From: Patagioenas fasciata
Taxonomy: Eukaryota; Chordata; Aves; Columbiformes; Columbidae
Reading direction: 5' to 3'
Length of the DNA stretch: 64,000 bases
NCBI RefSeq assembly: GCF_037038585.1
Contig: NC_092523.1
Coordinates: forward strand, 44,481,001 to 44,545,000
Positions 13,736 through 23,001 of the stretch are shown piece by piece (position 1 is the stretch's first letter; each line of letters starts with the position of its first letter). The notes under the pieces are model-generated. The model did no database searches. It was not told where the DNA came from and saw only the letters and a list, made by a program, of their open reading frames with translations. Position numbers and translations under genes: made by a program.

Positions 13736-14076
13736 ATAATATGACATTCACCGAATACTTAAACCTTATCAATACAATCTAATTAATCACTACTACTATA
13801 TATATATACATACATATGTACATATATACACAGGAGTAATTAATCAGTGGACCATCCTTTGAAAAGTTCATTAAGTTCATCTTGTCACAACAGTCTCCCA
13901 GGGCAGGAAAAATGGTACAAGTGCATCTCATGACCACTGTTGGTGGGTTAAGGACACCAACTTCAAAGAAGGTGTCAGGTGCCACTCGAAGAAGCTAGCT
14001 CTAGTTTCATCATCATTGTCTTGATCTGAAAGACACTTATTAAACATTGCTAGTGCGGCAATTCACATCATACAGT
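13736..14076 (-). other. ERV 3' untranslated stretch, no env
   Basis: This is 341 bases between the integrase stop and the polypurine tract. It holds no env-like frame. A 68-codon frame (13,985-13,779) has no viral motifs and runs into a TA/CATA microsatellite at 13,797-13,832. Confidence 0.6.
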
Positions 14077-15480
14077 TCAGCATTGCATATTTTCACCTAA
14101 AATCAAATCCCCTTGAGGTACACACCGAACTTCTCCATCCTTAAGCATCACCCACCAGGTGCTGCCAAGTCCCTGGGCAAAAACAATCCCACGAATAGGT
14201 TTGCCTTTGCCTGAGGCAGGAGTAACCCAGACTGCCTTTCCTAACATATTTTTCCTGTGTACTACAGGGACTTTATCTCCTTCTGCAGTCCGTAGAATTT
14301 CTGATTGGGCAGGCCCGGCTCGATTGGTTGATCCCCTAGTGTTGACCAACCAAGTGGCTTTTGCTAAATGTGAATCCCAGTTTTTAAAGGTTCCACCACC
14401 AAGTGCCTTTAGTGTAGTTTTTAACAAACCATTGTACCTTTCAATTTTCCCAGAGGCTGGTGCATGATATGGAATATGACATACCCACTCAATACCATGT
14501 TCTTTGGCCCAATTGTCTATAATACTGTTTTTGAAATGAGTACCATTGACTGATTCAATTCTTTCTGGCGTACCGTGCCGCCAAAGGACTTGCTTCTCAA
14601 GGCCCAAGATAGTATTTCGGGCTGTAGCATGAGGTACGGCATATGTTTCCAACCATCCAGTGGTTGCTTCCACCATTGTAAGTACATAACGCTTACCTTG
14701 ACGTGTTTGTGGAAGTGTAATATAATCAATCTGCCAAGCTTCTCCATACTTATACTTTAACCATCGCCCCCCATACCATACAGGTTTTAACCGTTTTGCT
14801 TGTTTGATTTCGGCGCAAGTTTCACATTCATGAATAACCTGTGAAATAGTGTCCATAGTTAAATCCACCCCTCGATCACGAGCCCATTTGTATGTTGCAT
14901 CTCTACCTTGATGCCCTGAAGCATCATGGGCCCACCGAGCTAGGAAAAGTTCACCTTTATGTTGCCAGTCCAAGTCCACCTCAGCTTGATCTGCTTGTTG
15001 GTTGTTTAGATGTTCCTCGGTGGCTCGACTTTTAGGCACATGAGCATCTACATGACGAACTTTCACAGGCAGCCTCTCTAGCTGAGCAGCAATGTCTTGC
15101 CACAGTGTGGCAGCCCAAATGGGTTTACCTCTGCGTTGCCAGTTGCTTTTCTTCCATTGCTGTAGCCACCCCCACAAGGCATTTGCTACCATCCATGAGT
15201 CAGTATAGAGATAAAGTATTGGCCACTTCTCTCGTTCAGCAATGTCCAAAGCCAGCTGGATGGCTTTCACTTCTGCAAACTGACTGGATTCACTTTGCCC
15301 TTCAGTGGCTTCTGTAACTTGTCGTGTGGGACTCCACACAGCAGCTTTCCACCTTCGATGTTTTCCTACAAGACGACAGGATCCATCTGTGAACAGTGCA
15401 TACTGCTTATCAGTCTCTGAAAGCGTATTATATGGTGGTGCTTCTTCAGCACGTTTTACTTCCTCCTCATCTGGAGACAT
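14077..15480 (-). pseudogene. ERV pol segment: RNase H and integrase
   Basis: This 467-codon open segment has its first ATG at 15,480, but the frame continues upstream without a break to an in-frame TGA at 15,577-15,579. RNase H spans roughly residues 25-170, with acidic residues D32 (TDGS), E70, D94 (YTDSW) and D164, plus H143 and H147. The integrase zinc site is H185, H190, C219, C222 (H-x4-H-x28-C-x2-C). The catalytic core has D252 (WQIDY) and E347 (SGKIERYN). The middle Asp expected in the NGTHF motif is Val at 311, while the 35-residue spacing to E347 is kept. The C-terminal part (about 400-460) looks like the DNA-binding domain. RNase H residues are all present, but integrase should be inactive. 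The high motif conservation and the 'HVDAHVPKS' block point to ERVL-type pol. Confidence 0.9.
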
Positions 15481-15654
15481 CCCAAAGTCTTTGCTTTCTG
15501 GCCAGTCTGTAATAACTTCTAATATCCCTGGACGGTTGGGACTTCCAATTCGAGCTCGTTGTGTGATCAGTGCAATTCATTTACTCCATGTAACTTCGGT
15601 TGCATGATGTGGAGAGGGAACCGTCCCTTTGAACATCCAGCTCAGCACCGGCAG
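15481..15654 (-). pseudogene. ERV pol linker containing an in-frame stop
   Basis: This is the same reading frame as the segments on both sides, reading WMFKGTVPSPHHATEVTWSK and then TGA at 15,577-15,579, followed by about 32 open codons that lead into the RNase H segment. It shows that the neighbouring open segments are one frame cut by point stops rather than separate genes. Confidence 0.75.
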
Positions 15655-16296
15655 TCAAGGTGCCAGGAGGAGCTGTGCTTCAGTGCCGATCACTTCTGAA
15701 GCAGTTCCAACTCCTTCATATGCTGCTAGTATCTCCTTTTCAGTTGGAGTATAGTTGGCCTCAGATCCTTTGTATCCTCGACTCCAAAAACCTAAGGGTC
15801 CATCTCGGGTTTCTCCTGGTGCTTTCTGCCAGAGGCTCCAGGTAAGTCCACTATCTCCGGCTGCAGTGTAGAGCACATTTTTAACATCTAGTCCAGTTCG
15901 GACTGGTCCAAGGGCCACCGCATGAGTTATCTCACGCTTAATTTGTTCAAAGGTTTGTCGTTGTTCTGGGCCCCACTCAAATTGGTTCTTTTTACGAGTC
16001 ACTCGATAGAGAGGGCTCACAATGTGGCTGTAGTCAGGAATATGCATTCTCCAAAAACCTACAACGCCAAAGAAAGTCTGTGTCTCCTTTTTATTAGTAG
16101 GTGGAGACATTGCTGCAATTTTGTTGATCACATCCATTGGGATCTGACGACGGCCATCTTGCCATTTTATTCCTAAAAACTGGATCTCTCGTGCAGGTCC
16201 CTTGACCTTGCTTCGTTTTATGGCAAAACCAGCATCCAAAAGAATATGAATTATTCTCTCACCTTTTCGAAGACTTCTTTCGCTGTGTCGCCCCAT
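15655..16296 (-). pseudogene. ERV pol segment: RT thumb and connection
   Basis: This 213-codon segment is in frame with the RNase H/integrase segment and ends at a TGA at 15,655-15,657. It carries FLGIKW (about residues 40-45), TFFGVVGFWRMHIPDYS (about 74-90), VSPLY (about 93-97) and NYTPTEKEILAAYEGV (about 181-196). These are typical of the region after the RT active site in ERVL and related pol proteins. The first ~15 residues are an out-of-frame reading of the RT palm end; the real start is the frameshift near 16,255. It is not translatable as one protein with the palm. Confidence 0.85.
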
Positions 16297-16535
16297 ACAA
16301 TGATGTCATCAATATATTGCAAGTGTTCTGGAGCTTCACGTTGCTCCAGCGTGGTTTGCATCAGTCCATGGCAGATGGTAGGACTGTGTTTCCACCCCTG
16401 GGGCAAGCGATTCCATGTATACTGGATGCCCCTCCAGGTGAAAGCAAACTGCAGCCTGCACTCTGCTGCTACAGGAATGGAGAAAAATGCATTAGCAATG
16501 TCAGTTGTAGCATACCACTTGGCTGCCTTTGACAA
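16251..16535 (-). pseudogene. ERV pol segment: RT palm, truncated
   Basis: This roughly 94-codon segment begins in the RT palm. It shows KWYATTDIANAFFSIP with the first catalytic Asp (about residue 12), then FTWRGIQYTWNRLPQGW (the LPQG motif), then YIDD at about residues 74-77 with the other two Asp. All three RT catalytic Asp are therefore present in this fragment. The RT fingers and everything upstream are missing. The frame shifts by an indel near 16,255-16,262 just after KVRE, so it does not continue into the thumb segment. No start codon is real here; the listed boundary is only where the frame becomes recognisable. Confidence 0.87.
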
Positions 16536-16580
16536 CCAAGATATCAGTGAGCAATTACATTCTTTTCGTATTGAATCCCA

Positions 16581-16632
16581 AACACTAGAAAGCTACTGGA
16601 AGAAAAAACACTAGAAAGCTACTGGAAGAAAA
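16581..16632. repeat. 26-base exact tandem duplication
   Basis: The unit aacactagaaagctactgg plus agaaaa occurs at 16,581-16,606 and again at 16,607-16,632 without a mismatch. It lies at the junction between truncated pol and the LTR fragment. A looser third relative (aacaccatgccagctacta) starts near 16,671. Confidence 0.85.
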
Positions 16633-16746
16633 CATGGGTGCTATCTTATTCTCAAACTAAATCCAAAAGAAAACACCATGCCAGCTACTAAGAAGAAAAT
16701 TGACTAACTGCATGGAAAATTATCTCGATTAAGTCAAACCAGCACA
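16581..16746 (-). repeat. LTR 5'-end fragment of a second LTR type
   Basis: On the - strand this starts TGTGCTGGTTTGAC and continues with 'aattttcttcttagtagct', then a gttttggattt-like block and gagaataa. This resembles the start of the solo LTR at 41,147-41,747 (which, read on the - strand, has 'aattttcttcctagtagctg') and not the ERV's own 3' LTR. The far end holds an exact 26-base tandem duplication at 16,581-16,632. It may be the remnant 5' LTR of the ERV or a separate LTR piece beside it. Confidence 0.6.
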
Positions 16747-19007
16747 GGGAAATACTTGTGTCACTGTAGACTGCTCATTATCATCTGGCACATGGAAGAG
16801 AGCATATTTTAATATTTAGATCAGATTGCTTATAAGCTTAACTTTGGATTTCAGTGTCACAGAGAGAACTGTAAATCAATTAATGGAAGAAACACTTTCT
16901 GTACCAAGCCAGTTTCTTTTTTTTTTTTTATATCTCAACATGTAAATAACAACATTGTTTCAGCTTTCATTGAGAAATAAAATGATGTAGTCATTAGAAC
17001 TTATATTGAATCCTAAAACTTCTGATTAAAGACATTCCTTACTTCATATCCCAACCCACCCTACCCCCCCATCAGTAGCAGAAGAGGCTTTTTGTAAAAG
17101 ATCTTATAGGTTCTCACTGGAAACCACATCACATCACTCCAGCTTTTAAAAAACAGCCTGAACAAAGTTCCAGAGAGCATAACATAAGAGGAGATGAAGT
17201 TCATTTCAAAAAGGAGTAGTAAGAGATTACCCAAAAATAAGAATTTCCCTCTGTCTGGTCCTGATCCAATAAAAACAAGTCAACCTGATCTGATCAAGTC
17301 CTTTAAATATAAGAAGTTGGAATTAAATTCCGTTCATCAGATTCACATGAAAGGTATATGAATACTGCAAATCAACATCACTATGCATAGGTTCCAAAGG
17401 GTTTGTAGAACTGTTGTACAATTTTATACTTTGAAAACAACTTTTATACCAGCTATTCTGAGAAAGTTCATATAGTTTTTAATTTTTATCCCCTTAGGCA
17501 GAAAATGTATTCTTTTAGATAGTATCAAGTGATTTTGGGATGGGTTGTTGAGAAAAGCTGGGAGAGAGCAGCAGAACAATACACAGAATAATAAAAGTAT
17601 TTTTAAAGGTCAGTGAAAATAAAATCTACAAAAAAGTTAGAGTAAAATGTTCTCCAGCTTACCTGGTTACTGATTTTGTACCAAATGACAAGATCTTTGC
17701 AATCACTCAACACAGGAACACAACTGTTAAAATGTTCTGAGAAATGCCTTAGTACTCAGGGTAATCTTAAAGAGCTAACAAGTTATTGTGCACTTAATTC
17801 ATTGTGAGTAGACACAAATGAACATCACCATTAGACCTGTTTCCTGAGTAGATGAATGTGCAAAGACTGCTGATGAAATTGCTTTATGCATGTAAATTTA
17901 AAATCCATTTTCCTTTCATAGTCACACACATGACTTTAGAACTTGCTTTTTGCAATTTGTCATTTCAATGGAACTCAATCACATAAAAGTACATGGAAAA
18001 TGAACAAAAAGGGAACACACAGCAAAATCATGTAATTTAAACCTATGAATGGTCATCCACCTCTGCTGCTTAGCAAAAAAAAAATTTCGTGATTCCTGTT
18101 CTCTCAGAATTCATGCCCTTACAGGAAAACTTCAAAAATCTTCATTGGGTTATTCATTGTTCCTAAAAATGGTGCTGTATTATATACAATGTAAAATGTT
18201 GACATTAGTGCAGGTAGTTTAAACCTGCATCAGGTTTGATGCCCTTAACACCACTCTTCTAATACATAGAGATACCATTTACTTTTTCTTCCCTACAGTT
18301 TTCATGGGTAGTATATATTCCTCGAGCACCTTTTAAACTTGATATCACAGTACTCCTCTGAAAAATCTATAACGTTCTTTATTGTGTCATTGCAAATGAT
18401 ATGCATACATACTGCATATACCTAGCAGTAAATTTTTGCATCTAAGGATTTTCTCAGGGAATCTATATATTTCTCAGTAGACATATTTAGGACTCAATTT
18501 TTTCATATCCAAGACTATAGGCCCCAGAGTATAGTAAATACAATTTCATACCTATTTTGTATGTAGAAGCATGAAATGTAGATTTATGGATATAGGCAGA
18601 GTGTTTCACTCTAGCTATTCATTAAAATAATGCACACACATTCAGAAATTAATATGCAAATCCTGTCTCCTTTGATGCTGATGGCAGAATCCCTATTAAC
18701 TCCCACAAGGTCTAGTTGTCACCTGTGATTACTGAACAGTAGACTATGTTTCTGTTAGTTCCAATTACGAAAACACTGAAGAGACACCGAATTCTTAAAC
18801 AACTTGATATTTTTGAGGGGCCTGTATCTTCTTTCTGACTGCAAATTTGAAAAGTTCCCTTTTTATAACCCAGTTAAAAGTCTCTGCATCCTAAGTGTAT
18901 TTGCAGCTCACCTCAACATTCATTTGGCTCCCAGTAAATAAAAATGTACCCATTTTGTTGCTCATTAATGTTCAGAATAACTTGAAAAGATAGCCAGCTT
19001 CTAATAT
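16747..19007. other. Unassigned noncoding sequence
   Basis: No gene or repeat family recognised. AT-rich, with a short T-run near 16,917-16,929. No frame of note. Confidence 0.5.
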
Positions 19008-19436
19008 GTGAAGTGTTTAGAGGGGAAGCAATGCGAGGAGAGACAAAAGTCACTGGAATAAATCGTTCAGCCTGGAGGAGACTGAGGAGAGACCTCATGG
19101 CAGCTACAGCTTCCTCACAAGGGGAGGCACTGACCTGTTTCCTCTGGCAACCAATGACAAAACCCCAACGAACGGCAGGAACATGTGCCAGGGTGGGTTT
19201 AGGTTGGACATTAGGAAAATGTTCTTCCCCCGGAGGGTGGTGGAGCACTGGAACAGGCTCCCCAGGGAGGCAGTCAAGGCCCCAAGCCTGACAGTGTTCA
19301 AGAAGAGACTGAACAACACCCTCAGACACATGGTGTGAACTGTGGGGTTCGCACATGCAGGAACAGGATTTGGACTCAATTATTCTCATGGGTTACTTCC
19401 AACTCAGGACATTCTATGGTTTTATGATTCTGTGTC
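19008..19436 (+). mobile_element. CR1 LINE 3' end
   Basis: The + strand follows the last part of CR1 ORF2: 'cagcctggaggagactgagg' and agagacctcatggcagct (LEETE.RLRGDLMAAY type), then 'gggtttaggttggacattag', then 'gtggagcactggaacaggct', then the tail 'attctatggttttatgattc' and tgtg. The 3' tail made of ATTCTATG/ATTCTGTG-like units is diagnostic. Frames are broken and only about 0.43 kb remains. The antisense frames of 90-158 codons here are shadows. Confidence 0.9.
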
Positions 19437-20575
19437 CCAAAGAATGAATAGTTACCTGGACCATCCTTTCTGTGGTCTAATGTTGCGCTCATGTTCTCCA
19501 CTGGTAGTAACTAATGATTAATGTATGCATAAGCCACATTTTATTTGCATCACTTTATTCCTGTAGAGATGTATTCTGCTTCTTTGATCACCAAGTAAGT
19601 AAGCACCCCAATAAAACAAATCCTGATACCTTTCATGGAAAACTTTGAAGCCAGAGTAAAATATGTGCCATAGTTCTGACTTTTTTTTCATTCATTTCCA
19701 TAGGGTAATGTGTGACGCTGTTCTTAAATGTCAAATTTCAGCTCCATGTTACAACCTTTCTACACTTTGGGGACATTCAACAGATAGGGGCTTCTTTCTA
19801 ACACTGAATAATATTGTCTTTGGGGTAATATTAGCAATATGTTTTCCTGTGCCTGGTAAATTATTTCCTGTGTAGCCTGTTACTTTAATCTGCGATGCTG
19901 CTGGTTTTTCACTCTTTATAGTATCAGACCTTGCTCTGAAATGACAGTCGCCTGAAGTCAAGTTTAAGTTATAACATACCTCACTCACAGTCAGAGAGGG
20001 GTTTTTTTTGTGGATGTTCCCTTTCTATTATACTATTTTGTCGGTTCTTTAATTTAACTTTCTATAGCTCTTCACTGATCTTGGCCCACTTATCTCTTAC
20101 ACAGATAACAATTTTTACTTCCACTTCTGCAAATATTCCTGAAAGAAGGTAAACATTTGAAGAACATTACTGAACATTCACCTAATCTAATTACTTTATC
20201 GGACCTGTGAGGATTAATCTGATTCTGTGCTGTGCCTATTTTTTTTAAGAATGTGAAATCATTCCTGAACAAATGCTGTACAACAAATATAAACTATATA
20301 TAAGCCAGTAGAGCTTGTATCAGAGAGTGTTGTATCTTTCCTCGGTGTTATCTACACCTGCAAATGTCCTGGAGTCTAAAAAGATCCAGGTAAATGTTAT
20401 GCCTCCCTTTCTGTCGCTCTGTAACACCAAACCTAATGGCGACATCAGCTATCTTCAAGTCATGATTCTATGGGATGAGAAGAAGGAGTTGCTTTGAAAT
20501 ACGTTAATTCAGATCAAACAAGTAAGCAAACAAACAAACAACAACCACGCAGAAGAGACACAGGAACACATAAAT
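19437..20575. other. Unassigned noncoding sequence
   Basis: No gene recognised. A short CAAA repeat is present at about 20,527-20,542. Frames are below 80 codons. Confidence 0.5.
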
Positions 20576-20666
20576 GGGAGGAGAGGAAAAGGAGAAGGGA
20601 AAGAGGAAGGGGAAGGGGAAGAGAAAGAGAAAGAAAGAGAAAAGGAAAGGGAAAAGGAAAGAAAAA
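20576..20666 (+). repeat. 91-nt uninterrupted purine tract
   Basis: Every base from 20,576 to 20,666 is A or G, made of mixed ggaaag/gaaa/gggaag units. Long homopurine tracts with partial mirror symmetry can adopt triplex (H-DNA) structures. The 79-codon Phe/Ser-rich frame on the - strand here (20,743-20,504) is only the complement of this tract. Confidence 0.95.
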
Positions 20667-22679
20667 CTCATAAACTGTCTCAACAGTAGATTTTCCATTC
20701 TCATGTCATCGAATATGTTTTCTAAATCTGACTGAATATACATACCATATTTAGTAGTGAAATTATTGATCAGATAAGCCAGCTAAATTATCAAATCTCA
20801 TTCTCCTTTCATTCTGACTTTTTGGGGATCTTCACAAAAGACAGTTATTACAGAGATATTCAGGAGGAGGCACAATCAGAGTACACAAACCATCCTGTGT
20901 AACATAGTTCACTGGCTTACCGTCTAGGTCTTTCCCTAGTGCTTTGAATTTTTCAAGCATGTTCTTATACATTTTAAGAACATGCTCACTTTACCAGCGA
21001 GCAGTATTATCACCAGCAACAAGGAGTGTCCCAACAAACCACAAAGAACAGGAAAAAGAGAGGTCATGCTCTGAGACATGCATTATTTTAATCATCACCC
21101 CAAGTTATATTCATCTCTCATCATCCTCCCAATTTCTCTTTCCACAGAATGTTGCTACATACTCATGTGATAACTGAAAATGGTCAGAAAACTCCCAGGA
21201 GTGAGAATATGTGATGAATATTAATATAGGACTTAAGCAGAACATGGAATAACAGTGACTGCATTAGAACCAGATAGGTAAAGGCTTTAGTGTATTTATA
21301 TTTTCTTAGCTACGTCAACTGAATATCAAACAATTTTTTTAATTACCTTCACCTTCAGAAGATTGCTACATTCTGATAATTCACTGAGAGAAAAGAGAGA
21401 CAAGTTTATTTTGTCTACCACTCTATATTTTTATTATTATTTTCCACATTCTTCTGAGTAGCTGCATATTGATGAAAAAGGAAGAACTCTTTCTCTGAAA
21501 ATGCTAAAATGAAAGATTCCTATTTCTCCAAATATATTCCTTTTTACTCCTTTGAAAACATTACTGGCTAAATCCCCGCCAAAGTAATTTCTATTAGTTT
21601 GAAAATGCTATTTTCAAAAAATAAAAAATGCCTGCAAGCAATTAGATTCAAGGTACATGCCAGCTCCACAATTGTCAGTGAGCACTTACTGTCATTCTGA
21701 CTACTAAATTCAGAACAAATATAATCTTTAATTTTCTATCAGTTAGTCCAGAACTCACGGTTGCGTGAAATCCACATTCTCTTGGAAGACTCACCTCATT
21801 GCTGGCCCTCATCTGGATTAAAACCCAAACTTTTCCTACAAATGGAGAATTCAGAGATTATTTCATAACCTAAAAAGCACAGTACCTGAAAAGTCAAGTA
21901 GTTCTCTTTAAAAGGAATTAAGTTTAAGTATTCTATCAACACTAATTTTAATTGAACACTTGACCTGCATCTATTCTCTGAACACTTGAGTTTAAAATTA
22001 TACGTAATATCAGAAATACAGGTAAAACCTTGTTGTAGACAAATGGAAAACTATGACGTTATCAGTTTCTTATATCTATAATAATTTCCCACAGAAATTT
22101 CCATACTAGAAATTCTGGGTTATTACTTCTCATCTAGTTCAATAATAAGTTTATTTAAATGTAGCTTTATCTCTCATATAATTTTACTGCTGTAATCACT
22201 CACCCAGCTCTGAATCGCTCATCCAGCTATAAATATACACACACAAACCAGCACAACTTTTACACAATTGTCCCTAGTAACTGTTGGAGATTTAGGCTGA
22301 GTCCAAATATCAGTTTTCATGAGATCACATTACCATATGTATTGCAATTCTACCCTTTAGTTGAGCCTAATCTAAGACAGAATAATAGTAAATAAAATAA
22401 TTTAAAGTCCCTATGAAAAGGACATTAAAGTGCAACTAGAAACAGCTTTTAAATGTCTTTGGGTTTGGTGGTTTGTTTTGTTTTGTTTTAACTACTGTGA
22501 CTACCAAAAAGTAAGAAACTAGCGATAGGGTTTTATAAACAGTTTTAAAAGTCAAATATACTAAAAAAAAAATCTTACAAGAAGTAAACATTTCTGAACA
22601 ACTAGATTACATTTCTCTACATTTTACACTACCACATAATCTTCATAACAAGCTGTTCGACAGGCAGCAAAACTAAAGA
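20667..22679. other. Unassigned noncoding sequence with a short hairpin
   Basis: No gene recognised. A perfect 12-base inverted repeat with a 7-base loop occurs at 20,956-20,986. A GTTTT-rich run lies near 22,473-22,489. Confidence 0.5.
20956..20986. repeat. Perfect 12-bp inverted repeat
   Basis: agcatgttctta (20,956-20,967) and taagaacatgct (20,975-20,986) are exact reverse complements with loop tacattt. The stem is too short for a typical microRNA precursor. Each arm, with its neighbouring base, fits the RRRCWWGYYY half-site pattern. Confidence 0.85.
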
Positions 22680-23001
22680 CATCCAGTTCTGCATGGTAAA
22701 GGAGGTTGTAGTGTTGGTCTCTTTTCCTAAATAACTAGTGATTGAACAAGAGGAAATGGCCTCGAATTGCACCAGAGGAGGTTTAGATTGGATATCAGGA
22801 CAAAATTTTTCACAGAAAGGGTGATCAAGCACTGGTTGCCCAGGGAAGTGGTGGAGTCACCATCCCTGGATGTGTTTAAAAGATGTGTAAATGAGGTTCC
22901 TGGGGACATGGTTTAGAGGTAGAGTTGGCAATGTTAGGTTTATTGTTGGACTCAATGATCTTAAAGGTTTTTTCCCAACCAGAACAACTCTGATTCTATG
23001 A
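22680..23001 (+). mobile_element. CR1 LINE 3' end
   Basis: The + strand shows the CR1 3' region: 'actagtgattgaacaagagg' and aaatggcctcgaattgcacc, then 'ggaggtttagattggatatc', then 'gtgatcaagcactggttgcc', then ttggactcaatgatctta and the tail tgattctatgatct. Frames are broken. About 0.32 kb remains. The match to the canonical order is good, and divergence is moderate. Confidence 0.9.

Larger units (their letters stand above)
13069..16746 (-). mobile_element. Defective ERVL-like endogenous retrovirus, 5'-deleted, no env
   Basis: In element order (descending coordinates) this holds an LTR-like 5' fragment (16,746-16,581), part of the RT palm, RT thumb and connection, RNase H, integrase, a 341-base untranslated stretch, a polypurine tract and a complete-looking 3' LTR. 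Gag, protease and the front of RT are absent. There is no env: integrase ends 352 bases before the LTR, as is normal for env-less ERVL-type elements. Pol carries a frameshift near 16,255 and in-frame stops at 15,655-15,657 and 15,577-15,579. The 5' LTR-like fragment is a different LTR type from the 3' LTR, so the outer limits may join two insertions. I see no matching target-site duplication. Orientation and class come from pol motif order and residues; the exact family name needs a repeat library. Confidence 0.88.

Noticed and set aside
14159..16614. Several + strand frames of 60-122 codons across the ERV
   Set aside because: Antisense shadows of pol; they carry no independent motifs.
18913..19389. 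158- and 91-codon - strand frames
   Set aside because: Antisense of a + strand CR1 3' end.
20504..20743. 79-codon Phe/Ser-rich - strand frame that looks like a membrane segment
   Set aside because: It is the complement of the 91-nt purine tract.
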